From Marasmius tenuissimus (lineage: Eukaryota > Basidiomycota > Agaricomycetes > Agaricales > Marasmiaceae): a DNA stretch of 64,000 nucleotides. The translations under genes and the position numbers were made by a program. The stretch is taken from positions 6,014,001-6,078,000 of the forward strand of contig JAQOTA010000053.1 of assembly GCA_029532415.1 (NCBI GenBank), written 5' to 3'. Below the pieces are notes generated by a model. The model ran no database searches and was not told the origin of the DNA. It saw nothing but the letters and a program-made list of their open reading frames with translations. Shown piece by piece: positions 45,621-56,008 of the stretch (its first letter is position 1; each line of letters begins with the position of its first letter).

Positions 45621-48600
45621 TTGAAGAGTATGCTCACGGGACTTTTGGCAGACCTCAATATGTCTCAATCAGGATCAAGGTCTGCTTCTCATTCCCCAAG
45701 TGGTAATCCTCCAACGACGTTTGTTCGCAACACGCCGGGATACACTCTGGGAACGGAAGTAGAGAATTCTGTAGAAGTTTATAACTACAATACGGAACCG
45801 TTGTACTCTCAGGTTGCGGACAGCAACTTTCCTGCTGGGTCAGGAGGAATCAGTATCATTCCAGTTTTGCTAGATGATGGTTCGAATTTCGAAGATTGGT
45901 ACCGATTACTTGAGGGTTACCTCTTTACCCAAGGAATACCTCAAGCCTTGGATGAAGAGATGCCAGAAACATCCTCTCCTGCTACTTCAGGGGAAGCTAC
46001 CGCTCTAATTGAGTGGACTTCTAGGCGTAACAAAGTAATTGGTATTATCAAAATGCGCACTCGTCGTGCTCACGACGCGCATGTTGATAAAACTTCGGTA
46101 ATTTCAACCTTATCTAAACTCAAATCTACGTTCGGAGTTCAATCCTCTTCAAAGATGATGAATCTATATACGGACTTGCATAACGTCCAACTTCCTGAAC
46201 ACCTTAATCCAGTTCCTGGAATCAGTTACATGTTGACTGTTCGGGACCAACTTAAGGATCATGGAGTAGAAATTTCGGACGATTTACTGTGCTTGATGAT
46301 CACAGCCAAGCTTAATGAAAAGCGCTGGCAACTCTTCAAGCAGCAAGTATCCCGTATGAAGAAGGAAGAACTTAAACCTACCGATTTGATTGCTGCAATT
46401 ACGAATGAATGGAATAGAAGGAATGGGATTCATTCTGGTCCTGCTGCCTATACTGCCCATAACGCCAAAATTTCTGGTGTTAATAGATTTAACTCTCCTC
46501 CTAAATGGTCTGATCAGTCTCGTTCTGGTACTTCTGCAAATCAAAAGAAGAACAATAATAAAAATAACAATCAGAACCAGAACAATCAGAACCAAGGTGG
46601 ATCTTCTTCCAAGAAAGGAAAGAAGAAAGGAGGAAAGGGCAAAGGAAAAGGCAAAGGAAAGAAGAAGGATACTCAAAAAGGGGGGCAACAATCGCACACT
46701 GCGGTACTTGAACCTTCTGAGAAACCTTCTGAATACCAGAAACGAATTAATGCAGTAAATGAGCAAATAAGCTCAGTTTTTGAACGGGAAATGGCTGGGC
46801 CAGTAAACGTTCATATGTCCTACCACTACCCCACTGGTAGCACATCTGCACCAAACCCATTCCAAAACACGTATGATCTTCAACAAGCACGTCTAGAAGA
46901 GAGAATCGCTGCTGATAGAGAGGGTCGTCCTGTACGACACATCTCTGTACAAGAATGGAACAATAGACAAACTGTTCAACTAGATGAACAGGTTCGACAA
47001 GTAGAAGAAGCTATCGCTTCAGCTACTACTTCCAATTCAAACATAGACAGCGATGGAGATGAGATACCATCTTTGGTATATATCTCTGATACTCCAACAG
47101 AACCTGATAGTGACTCTTCATCTGATCATTCTTCAAATGATAGTCATACATGTTCTGAATACTCTTATGGCGCGCATAGTAATGAAGAAATTATCTTCAC
47201 AATGCCACAACGAGAGGCGACACCTAATCATACCTCGCCTGCGGACGAAGTTGACCAAGGTGAGAATCTCAAAGTGGCATTACCCACACAAGAAGACATA
47301 CGTGTAATAGTTTCTACACCTCCTGACGATTATGGACCATGGGCAAATTCTATGTTTCCTAGGAACCACGCCGATCTTGTTCATTTGTTCAGACCAGAAA
47401 ACTATTCTCAAGATGGAGATGACATAAAAGAGCCACCTCTCATCAATAGAAAAGTTGAATGGCGATTCTTACAAGAATACAAAGAACAACATGATAACAT
47501 GATGCAACGAGTTAACCTTAGGAATAATAGACCACATATAATAAATGGGATTAGACTCCCAATTCCTGTTGTCGAAGAATTCCGAGACTTCGGAGATCAG
47601 ACAACTAACGACATAGCACTAAGGGAATCCATGATCAGAATGCGTTATAAATCAATACGCAGTATACCAGACCACAATCTTTGGATCTGGATTCTGATCA
47701 GGACCAGAGAATATGTCGTTATGTATGCTATCAGAAGAGATGCAGTGCATAACATGACACCTCGTCAAGCTCTTCATGAATTGCGCATACAACAAAGGAT
47801 ATTACATGTGGAAACAGTAGAAGATACCAAGTTCACGCTTTATTACGAATACCAAACCTGGAACCTTCAACACCTATCGACGGTTATAGCTGAAATCAAT
47901 AACAAAAATTGGATCAGCACCGTTGAAGATTTCGTTCAACGAGTGAAAAATCCTCGTTCAACTTCGGTGGATGAAGCCTTCCGAGTCAACAAGAAGAACT
48001 TCACACTTCCTGTACAAGTGATGAATCCTATCTTCTGGCATTCGTTAGTCAAGCTTGGTCTTGAAGGGAAATGGTTATTCGGAACGACAGACATAAGAGC
48101 GAGTCAATTTAGAACATCACAATGGAGACAACCAGGGTTTAATAGGCGCTGGGTTCGCTTCATCCCTCACCTTAGTCTTCCAGATGTTCATAACTGGCAT
48201 ACGCACTTGTACAAATGGATGAACAACATTAGAATGTCTGTTCCCATGACTCAGGCTGATATTCCTCGAAGAGAACTTGAGGGTAGTCGCTTCAATGAAC
48301 GACCAAGAACATACCCTGAGGATTTCATGGAATTAGCCGAGTCACTTAATCGTTCCGAATCTCCAGTCCCTACTACCCATGAATACATGAATCGTCCTGC
48401 AACTACACCACCTAGAGTACGACAATGGCAGGACCAAGTTGTTCACACACCGCCAAGCTCTCCCGAATCTTTTTATGGCATACAATCCTTAGAGGAGGAT
48501 TACATTGAAGTACCTTCTCGCCCAACAACTGCTCCACCAGATCAACCGGAAAGACTTAGTCCGGTAGATGAACAACCTGAGGTTGACCCTTGGGTTACAT

Positions 48601-51600
48601 CTCCAAGTGATCCCCGAAACTCTCAATTCGAGAATTACGGACCTGCAGTAATTGGACTAAGGACCAATGGACCACCTTTACACGTTGCTGATGGCACAAG
48701 TATTGGCAATATCACTTTGGTTGTCAATAACAATCAGCCATATCAAGCCACGAGATTCATTCAATGGCAGAACTATAGACGCCAATTGGAAGCTTGGATA
48801 GAAGTTGAAGAGGCCGCAAATCAACATTATCAAGAAGAACTCAGAACAAGACGAGAACATCTTGTTCGCCAAACATTCCAAAGTCAGGATCAAGAACCGC
48901 TTCAATGGCATGAACGGTACTTTGATGATGGTGACTATGGAGATGGCCTTGAAGGAGTTGATAACGATTGGGCTGAAAGCAACGATCGTGGAGACTGGCA
49001 AGTTTTTCTTAGTTCTAATAGTCAAACTTTCACTAAATCCTCGATGCAGAACTACCATATCCTAAGGAACTCAGTACCAAGGAAATGTAGTATTACTTCT
49101 GTATATGCAACGACGAAATATAAGTCGTTTTCTGCTGCATTTTCGAGTGATTGTGAAGTGAGAAATACGCAAAATGCCTGGCTACTTGATAGTGGGGCAT
49201 CAGCGCATATGACTCCGTATAAAACGGATTTCTCAGACTATCAGACTTTGGAAATGCCAATAGGTCTTACTACATCAGCGGGTGATAAAGCAAATGTGCA
49301 AATAGTAGGCTATGGTACTGTCCTTATCCGACACACCAATAGCGCAGGAGTGACGCAAGTCACAAAGTTATACCCAGTGATGTATAATCCCGACAGCCCA
49401 CATCGTTTAATCTCTAGTGGGAAGTTCCGGAGTATAGGTTACTATACTATACTGGATTCTCCAGAGACTTCGATCCGGAGCAAGAAAGATGGTTCTCTTT
49501 TAATGAGCTTTTACCCAAGCCATAAAGATGATCCTTTACGATGGATGAATGCGAAGGTTCTTGTGGGAGAAACTTCCTTCACATCTGTTGTATCTTTCAA
49601 TACTTCTGAATTATGGCACAGACGTATGGGACACTGTGATCCCAGAGTCTTGGGAAAATTAATGGATAATGTTAAAGGGCTTCCAACGAAGTTGGTTACT
49701 TCGAAGGGAGAAACGAAACCATGCCGAGGCTGCGCCAAAGGCAAAATGGTTGCCAAATCGTACCCTTTATCCTCTAAACGAGCAAAGGAGCCTCTTGAGC
49801 TCGTGCACGGTGATTTGATAGAATATCCAACTTGCTCTTATTATCAAAACGAATATGCTTTAACCTTATTCGATGATGCAACATCATACGGATGGGTATA
49901 TCCGATTCGTAAAAAGAGCGATACAGATCAGAAATTGCGCAATTGGCTAGCTCTTGTAGAGCGCCAGACTAATAAAAAGGTCAAAAGTGTGCATTTCGAT
50001 CGAGGGGGAGAATTCTTTTCAAATGAACAATGGGACTGGTATAACTCTCTAGGAATATTTCCACAAAGAGGTTCTCCCAACGTGCATGAACAGAATGGAC
50101 GAGCGGAAAGATTTAATCGTACACTGCGAGAAAAATCTGAAGCTATGCGCTTTCAGGCTTGTGCGCCTGAAAATTGGTGGGAATTTGCAATTCTCACAGC
50201 TGTCCATATCTACAATAGAACTCCTATTCGTTCGAGGAAATACAGAACTCCAGTTGAGTCGTTTGAAAATAAGAAGCCTGATGTTTCATACTTCAGGACG
50301 TTCGGATGTGGTGCATATGCGTACATACCGAAATGTAAAAATAAGCTCACTCCACACTCTGAAGCAATGATCTTCATTGGTTACGAGAGCGGATCAAAAG
50401 CTTATCGATTCTTTCGAACAACCAACAATTCTGTATACATTACTCCACAAGCAGTTTTTGATGAAAACTGGTTTCCTAAATGTCAGAAAGAAGTGCCCGG
50501 ATCCATAGAGTTTGATAAAACCGACAAACCTGTCCGGTCTATACCCTTTCCAACATACCCGTATGATGGCCATGAAGATCATCACAATGATGATGATTTC
50601 TTCAATCCTCCACCTCCACCAGGATCAGATGATGACGATCATCAGCCTGGGGGAGATCCTCCCTTGGATCCTATCCCGGATGATAAAAGCGATGGTGTGC
50701 ACAATGGCAATCATCCAAATACTGATGGATTCGGATCACCGAAAGGCTCCGATCACAATCCTAATCAGTACGGTCCGGATCCACGGTCTGCTGGTTCTTC
50801 TGGTTCGACAAATCCATTTGGATTTCGCCAAGCTGACTATGATGAGTGGGAGAACTTACGAGCTCCTCCACCAGCAGCTGCCAGAAGAAACCCTCCAAGA
50901 AATAGAGTAACTCCCAACCGTCCGTTTAATGTTTACGGAAATCGGCATCCTGTTGAGATCGAACGCGATATCGATTCTCAAGCACGCTGGCAGAGTCAAA
51001 TTAATCCGACAAATGAACCTGAAACAATATCAAATAAGGTTCCTGATCCAGCCGCTCCTATGGACACAGATGACGATATGAGTGATCTTGCTCAGCAAGG
51101 GGGAGAAAATTACTTGGTTTACTTGCTGAATAACGGTCATCAACTATATGGTCTTCAAGCCAGTAGTTATGATAACGTTCGTGAATGGACATACAAACAA
51201 GTCCAGAAGCGTCCTAAAGATGAACGACCATCTTGGGAAGCAGCATGCAGACTGGAATTACAATCACTCAAAGATAGAAACGTCTTTGATGTGGTCACAC
51301 TACCCAAAGGCCGAAAAGCGGTGAAATCCCGCTGGGTATTTGATATCAAGTCTGATGGCCGTAAGAAGGCAAGACTTGTTGCGAAAGGATTTTCGCAGAA
51401 ACAAGGGATAGACTATAACGAGTTGTTCTCTCCTGTAGTACGATTCGAAACCGTACGACTTCTATTGGCACTAGCAGCGCTTGAAGATTGGGAGATCTCT
51501 GCGCTAGACGTTAAAACAGCATTTCTGTATGGTGCCTTAGATGAGGAGATTTACATGGAACAACCTGAAGGCTTCGTTACGGACTCCAGCAAGGTTTGGA

Positions 51601-52709
51601 GGTTACGCAAAGCATTGTACGGATTAAAACAGGCTTCTCGTGCCTGGTGGCATCAATGTACTGAATCCATGAAACGTCTGGGATTCAAACGATGCTTATC
51701 CGATGCTGGCGTATATGTCTTCAACAAGAATGGCAATATGGTCATTGCCGTCGTCTATGTCGATGATGCTTTATTCATGGGTCCTGATCGCAACCTTGTC
51801 AATAGACTAAAAAGCGAATTCATGAAAATCTGGGAATGCCGAGATCTAGGCGAGCCAACAGAATTTCTGCGAATGCGAATTACTCGAGATCGGAAGAATC
51901 GCAGACTGATCCTTGATCAGCGAGACTATCTTGAAAAGATAATTCGTAAATTCGGAGTTCTGAACGCTAAGACGGCATATACGCCTTTGCCAGAAGGCTA
52001 TAACCCAACCCAAAACCAGGGGGAGGTTAATCCTGAGATTAGGCATAGATTCCAATCGGTTATCGGATCATTACTTTACTTGGCTCTCGGAACGAGACCA
52101 GACATATCCTTTGCTGTAATCAAGATGTCACAGTATGGAGCTAATCCTAATCAGGAACACCTCCAGAAGGCACTTTACATCGTGAAATACCTTGTTCATA
52201 CTGCAAAGTACGAACTTATTTACGATGGTAGATCTAATCAAGGACTACTTGCCTTTGCTGACTCTGATTGGGCAACTGATAAAGATGATCGTCGATCACA
52301 GACTGGATATATCGTAAAGCTTGCCAATGCACCAGTTTGCTGGGTCTCTCAGAAACAGAAAACGGTTGCATTATCATCCACGGAAGCAGAGTATATGGCT
52401 CTATCTGACTGTACACGTCAGGCTTGCTGGATGAAGTCATTATTGAACGAATTGAACTTCCCTATTCGATCAGTTCCATGTGTTAGCGACAACCAAGGCG
52501 CTATCTTTCTCAGCAGCAATGAAGCTACTGATAAAAGAACAAAACACATCGACAATCGATATCACTTCATCAGGGAAGCAGTGGAACACGGAAAGACTCG
52601 AATCTATTTCGTTGAAACTGCTAAACAACCTGCTGATCTTCTTACGAAGAATCTTGGGAGAACAAAGTTCGAATTGTTCAGGCAATCTTTAGGATTAACA
52701 TTTCACTAG
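45621..52709 (+). CDS. copia Gag-Pol polyprotein, 2362 aa
   Basis: One frame from ATG 45621 to TAG 52707-52709. Residues ~70-280 are Gag (FEDWYRLLEGYLFTQGIPQA, then a helical region). A lysine/glycine-rich basic tract, KKGGKGKGKGKGKKK, takes the place of a CCHC knuckle. Residues ~380-1180 form a long region not usual for copia. The protease motif LLDSGASAHMTP has its Asp at 1190. The integrase zinc region LWHRRMGHCDP...CRGCAKGK is followed by the catalytic triad D1398 (VHGDL), D1460 (FDRGGEF) and E1496 (GRAERFNR), which is DD35E spacing. Reverse transcriptase runs from SRWVFDIKSDGRKKARLVAK to YVDD at 2046-2049. RNase H has AFADSDWA (D2214) and SSTEAEYMAL. All key residues are present. Confidence 0.95.
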   Translation: MKSMLTGLLADLNMSQSGSRSASHSPSGNPPTTFVRNTPGYTLGTEVENSVEVYNYNTEPLYSQVADSNFPAGSGGISIIPVLLDDGSNFEDWYRLLEGYLFTQGIPQALDEEMPETSSPATSGEATALIEWTSRRNKVIGIIKMRTRRAHDAHVDKTSVISTLSKLKSTFGVQSSSKMMNLYTDLHNVQLPEHLNPVPGISYMLTVRDQLKDHGVEISDDLLCLMITAKLNEKRWQLFKQQVSRMKKEELKPTDLIAAITNEWNRRNGIHSGPAAYTAHNAKISGVNRFNSPPKWSDQSRSGTSANQKKNNNKNNNQNQNNQNQGGSSSKKGKKKGGKGKGKGKGKKKDTQKGGQQSHTAVLEPSEKPSEYQKRINAVNEQISSVFEREMAGPVNVHMSYHYPTGSTSAPNPFQNTYDLQQARLEERIAADREGRPVRHISVQEWNNRQTVQLDEQVRQVEEAIASATTSNSNIDSDGDEIPSLVYISDTPTEPDSDSSSDHSSNDSHTCSEYSYGAHSNEEIIFTMPQREATPNHTSPADEVDQGENLKVALPTQEDIRVIVSTPPDDYGPWANSMFPRNHADLVHLFRPENYSQDGDDIKEPPLINRKVEWRFLQEYKEQHDNMMQRVNLRNNRPHIINGIRLPIPVVEEFRDFGDQTTNDIALRESMIRMRYKSIRSIPDHNLWIWILIRTREYVVMYAIRRDAVHNMTPRQALHELRIQQRILHVETVEDTKFTLYYEYQTWNLQHLSTVIAEINNKNWISTVEDFVQRVKNPRSTSVDEAFRVNKKNFTLPVQVMNPIFWHSLVKLGLEGKWLFGTTDIRASQFRTSQWRQPGFNRRWVRFIPHLSLPDVHNWHTHLYKWMNNIRMSVPMTQADIPRRELEGSRFNERPRTYPEDFMELAESLNRSESPVPTTHEYMNRPATTPPRVRQWQDQVVHTPPSSPESFYGIQSLEEDYIEVPSRPTTAPPDQPERLSPVDEQPEVDPWVTSPSDPRNSQFENYGPAVIGLRTNGPPLHVADGTSIGNITLVVNNNQPYQATRFIQWQNYRRQLEAWIEVEEAANQHYQEELRTRREHLVRQTFQSQDQEPLQWHERYFDDGDYGDGLEGVDNDWAESNDRGDWQVFLSSNSQTFTKSSMQNYHILRNSVPRKCSITSVYATTKYKSFSAAFSSDCEVRNTQNAWLLDSGASAHMTPYKTDFSDYQTLEMPIGLTTSAGDKANVQIVGYGTVLIRHTNSAGVTQVTKLYPVMYNPDSPHRLISSGKFRSIGYYTILDSPETSIRSKKDGSLLMSFYPSHKDDPLRWMNAKVLVGETSFTSVVSFNTSELWHRRMGHCDPRVLGKLMDNVKGLPTKLVTSKGETKPCRGCAKGKMVAKSYPLSSKRAKEPLELVHGDLIEYPTCSYYQNEYALTLFDDATSYGWVYPIRKKSDTDQKLRNWLALVERQTNKKVKSVHFDRGGEFFSNEQWDWYNSLGIFPQRGSPNVHEQNGRAERFNRTLREKSEAMRFQACAPENWWEFAILTAVHIYNRTPIRSRKYRTPVESFENKKPDVSYFRTFGCGAYAYIPKCKNKLTPHSEAMIFIGYESGSKAYRFFRTTNNSVYITPQAVFDENWFPKCQKEVPGSIEFDKTDKPVRSIPFPTYPYDGHEDHHNDDDFFNPPPPPGSDDDDHQPGGDPPLDPIPDDKSDGVHNGNHPNTDGFGSPKGSDHNPNQYGPDPRSAGSSGSTNPFGFRQADYDEWENLRAPPPAAARRNPPRNRVTPNRPFNVYGNRHPVEIERDIDSQARWQSQINPTNEPETISNKVPDPAAPMDTDDDMSDLAQQGGENYLVYLLNNGHQLYGLQASSYDNVREWTYKQVQKRPKDERPSWEAACRLELQSLKDRNVFDVVTLPKGRKAVKSRWVFDIKSDGRKKARLVAKGFSQKQGIDYNELFSPVVRFETVRLLLALAALEDWEISALDVKTAFLYGALDEEIYMEQPEGFVTDSSKVWRLRKALYGLKQASRAWWHQCTESMKRLGFKRCLSDAGVYVFNKNGNMVIAVVYVDDALFMGPDRNLVNRLKSEFMKIWECRDLGEPTEFLRMRITRDRKNRRLILDQRDYLEKIIRKFGVLNAKTAYTPLPEGYNPTQNQGEVNPEIRHRFQSVIGSLLYLALGTRPDISFAVIKMSQYGANPNQEHLQKALYIVKYLVHTAKYELIYDGRSNQGLLAFADSDWATDKDDRRSQTGYIVKLANAPVCWVSQKQKTVALSSTEAEYMALSDCTRQACWMKSLLNELNFPIRSVPCVSDNQGAIFLSSNEATDKRTKHIDNRYHFIREAVEHGKTRIYFVETAKQPADLLTKNLGRTKFELFRQSLGLTFH

Positions 52710-52735
52710 TTCCATGATTGCATGATGAACTTAGT

Positions 52736-52744
52736 GAGGGGGAG
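52736..52744 (+). promoter_or_regulatory. polypurine tract
   Basis: GAGGGGGAG immediately before the 3' LTR, the expected plus-strand primer. Confidence 0.85.
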
Positions 52745-53264
52745 TGTTGAACATGATGGATATCATGTGATACACTGTTGACGTGTTGTTTACGCGTCAC
52801 ACTATTTATAGAGCTACGCCTCTAGAACACTTGCGTCCTCATGCAAGTACTACGTCTCTGTCTACGTATCTCACTACGTACCTAGTAGTTTCATCATAAA
52901 TGACACTATAGACAGTCGCTATCCAATAGCATAAGTAGAGCCTCCAATACATGAGGCAAACACGACTATGCTCACCAAGCATACTACCATTCATGGTAGA
53001 AGTACTTACACAGTACTAATGTCTTTTACGCCTTTAGGGCCGAATACCTACTTCTAGTAGTAGTTTCAGTTAGTGTAATACTCATTACATGTACCAGAAA
53101 CTTATGTATAAAAGACTGGACGAAAGGCCTTAAGCCTTAGGACAATCTACTCGATTATCACCTCTTCTAAAAACATCTCAAGACTACAAAAACACTCTGT
53201 GTATTACCCATGTGAGGTTTACTTCGTTATACCCACTGTGCACTTTAACTATGCTGGCTCATTA
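52745..53264 (+). repeat. 3' LTR (520 bp)
   Basis: Identical to the 5' LTR on base-by-base reading; followed by the AGGGA duplication at 53265-53269. Confidence 0.95.
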
Positions 53265-53680
53265 AGGGATAGGTTCCGGAGCTAGGGTATATATCCTATT
53301 CACTCTTTTGAATCACTGTAATTCTCATGCTCATCCGGCTTTATTCAGCGCAAAGAACTCGAGATCAACAAGTAGTACCACCTGTTCAAGTTGCGCTAGT
53401 ATCGGCCATTCGAGCTGTCTCGCTCATTGATAACGTGGACTTGTCTTTCAGTAAGTACCACATGAAGAATTTAATCGGCGAATCAAGGCCGAATGTCGAA
53501 TATATTTTCCGCACTACATCCCAGGTGCATAGTTCGCACTGACTGGTCAGAAGAGACTGAGTCCTAAAGGTGCACTGAAGTATTTCGGGAGTGCTAGAAT
53601 ACGTATAAGAGAGGCCAAGCTTAGTGGATGGAAGGCACTGTACGCCAATTCCTCCCAGCACCGCTCAATCTCACCTACGA

Positions 53681-54716
53681 ATGTTTCTCCTTGGTCTCAG
53701 TACTGTTCTTCTCGTAGCCACCTTGGCGAAAACCGATCGTTGCCCAGGGCTCCCTCCTCCACTATTATCAGCTCTCAACGGATCAGCTCTCGAAGTCAAC
53801 GATTCCGACGGACGTCAATTACCGCTCGCCGCGAGAGCTCAACTAGTCAAATACGATGGGTGCACCGCGGTCCAAGACGCCATTATCGACGAAGCCCGAG
53901 AGCAGTTTCGGCCCCTCGCTATGGGTACCAAACGCTGGTATGACGCTATGACAGACCCCGCCGTTCCTGCCAACGTACGACAGGATTCTCTTGCTGTTTA
54001 CCAATATTGGTTCGGCGACATGCAGAGAGTTCCTCAGTTGTATCGGGATTACAATCGGGTCATTATCGACCAGGTGTACAAGAATGCTATCAACGGGAAA
54101 AACGACTGTGTGGGTGCCAGCGATCCTACGACTTCGCCACTCGGGTTTCGTTGTGGAGTGATTGGGAAAGGAGAGAGAGATTGTATAGATAATAGTGTGT
54201 GAGTTCCTTTGACCCGACTGAGAGGAATGGTTCAATGACATTTGGGCCTAGGTATGGTCAAACTGCGAGCGACGATGGATTAGTCAACTTGTGTCCTTTG
54301 TTCTTCAGTGAGTTTCAGTCATAGATCTAGTTCAGGTTCATCGTCAATTCTAACTCGTACTCGATGTAGGCGACACAGGGCTTGCTTTTCGTCGTTTGAA
54401 GGACTCTAGGAAGAACCATATCGCGGGAGGTGTCATTGCCCATGAAGTCACACATTCGAAACGACTCATCGGGATGGGTACCGGACCGCTCAACAACAGG
54501 CCATCGACCGACGACCGAAAAGTTGGCTATGGATGGAACACATGCCACGATGCGGCATCAAGCACGAACGTAGCGAGACAGCAAGAGGCGATTCTGAACG
54601 CCGATAATTACGAGTATTATTTCCAGCGTAAGCAACTATTCCGGCGCAACGAGTTGCCAAATGATTCTGATCCACCCTTGTTCTCTTGTTTCCCCCTAGG
54701 CTCCTACTTCCAATAG
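53681..54716 (+). CDS. secreted M35 (deuterolysin-type) zinc metallopeptidase
   Basis: Exons are 53681-54198, 54252-54307, 54370-54627 and 54700-54716; the joined frame codes for 282 residues. The N-terminus MFLLGLSTVLLVATLAKT is a typical signal peptide. The zinc site is IAHEVTHSKRLIG, HExxH at residues ~216-220. It is followed by GMGTGPL, a DDRKVGYG segment that could supply the third ligand Asp of aspzincins, and NADNYEYYF, the usual end of M35 domains. Cysteines in CTAVQDAI, NDCVGAS, RCGVIGKGERDC and NTCHDAA suit a secreted disulphide-bonded enzyme. The last exon encodes only five residues (RSYFQ). The domain is somewhat shorter than usual and has no visible long propeptide. The role would be extracellular protein digestion. 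Confidence 0.82.
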
Positions 54717-54954
54717 TGTGAATGTTCTGATTACGACGGAACTAGGCAAGCACCCACTGTCAGGAAGAAGGGGATATGTGGGCCTTATTGGGACAGTGTT
54801 CAGAACGACAAGCCAGAAGGATTGTGTACAATCTTATGAGGAGCAGAAGCATGGTCTTTCATCTCAAACTTAGTCTCCCAATGTACTACATATCGTCTTG
54901 GATATTTCTGTTTTTGTTGACATCTCCTCACCACCGTAGCTTGAGTGCAATGAA

Positions 54955-55446
54955 CACGGGGCGCGGAGCAGGTTTTCCAGGCCGTGAAAGCAGTCGCGAA
55001 AGAAACTCGGGAAAGCAAAGAATTCCCGGGCTACAGAATTCACCATTCGCTGCTGGGAAAATTTGAGGGAATAAAGTCAGTTCACGGCCGGTAATACTAT
55101 CGTAAATAGTAAACATTGCTGGGCGGGAATAATGGCGTGAATGTATAAGATTCACAGTCGGGAATTTGCCCGTAAAACACATTACCCGCTCAAGTTACAG
55201 CCAAAATGAGAGGGTAATGTGTTTTACGGGCAAATTCGCGGCTGTGAATCTTATCTTTTCAGCATACGGGAATGCTCACCATTTACGGTAGTTTATCTAC
55301 GGTATTACCGGACGTGAACCGAATTCATTCTCCTGAAGATTCCCGACGGCGAATGGTGCGAACTCCCCAGCCCGGTGATTTTTTCCTTTCTCAACCCCCT
55401 TTCACGACTGATTTCACGGCCTAGAAAATCTGCTTGGCGCCCCGTG
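54955..55446. mobile_element. palindromic fold-back element (MITE), 492 bp
   Basis: Left arm 54955-55187 and right arm 55212-55446 are inverted copies of each other, with a 24-nt spacer. Matching blocks include AGGCCGTGAAA, GTTCACGGCCGGTAATA against GTTCACGTCCGGTAATA, and GCCCGTAAAACACATTACCC at the centre. Ends read CACGGGGCGC. GAA flanks both sides (54952-54954 and 55447-55449), a possible 3-bp duplication. It codes for nothing. CAC ends with a 3-bp duplication suggest mobilisation by a CACTA-like transposase, but other groups are not excluded. Confidence 0.85.
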
Positions 55447-56008
55447 GAAGGAAGTGCAATGTCCAAATTCGTCGATTCCACGAGCCACGGGCTATGCATG
55501 GCAACTCCCGATCTTTAATCTCAGCACAGACGCCCACACTGGCGCTTTTCTTTCAACAACGCCCATCTTCACTCACATATCGGTTTCGAATCAATTCCCA
55601 TAGATACGGCACTCACCGGAACATGGTCGCCAGACGCTATCTATCATTTTGTCTCCCTTTTGAAGGCGACGTTTCAAAGCGTTCACCCTCGTTGCCTATG
55701 GTTCCAGGCACATCGAACGCTGGAACAGCCCGTTGTGATTGACATAGGACTATCATGAAATTCTAACCCTTACTGGTTTAATTTGGGCACATCAATCATC
55801 GTATTTATATCTCGGGGGCGTTTTTGCGTACTGATAAAGCTTGAATGGGCTCAAGCGAGCTATCTCCTACGTTTCCCTTCTTTCCCTCCCTTCACAACAC
55901 TCCTTTCGTTCTCCCGGGCTGCTGGCCTTAGCCCCCTTTTAAATTTCTCTCTGCTGGAGTGGTTCTCGCAGGTCGTTCCAGTCGGTTATACTTTCCAGTT
56001 CCTCGAGA
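55447..56008. other. upstream region of the membrane-protein gene
   Basis: No gene recognised; pyrimidine-rich tracts near 55870-55910 are common in fungal promoters and 5' leaders. Confidence 0.4.

Larger units (their letters stand above)
44090..53264 (+). mobile_element. intact Ty1/copia LTR retrotransposon (9175 bp)
   Basis: Two 520-bp LTRs (44090-44609 and 52745-53264) appear identical base for base on reading. They enclose a single gag-pol frame. The 5-bp duplication AGGGA flanks the element (44085-44089 and 53265-53269). Primer site, polypurine tract and a TATA box are all in place. Order of domains is Gag, protease, integrase, reverse transcriptase, RNase H, which defines the Ty1/copia group. 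Identical LTRs and an unbroken frame mean a very recent insertion that may still be active. Confidence 0.97.

Noticed and set aside
45621..52709. Frameshift or stop between Gag and Pol in the copia element
   Set aside because: The frame is continuous from Gag through RNase H, so no programmed frameshift is needed.
54970..55431. Fold-back element as a hAT MITE starting at AGGCCGTG (54978) with an 8-bp duplication
   Set aside because: The eight bases flanking that point are inverted copies of each other, not direct repeats, because the palindrome continues outward to CACGGGG.
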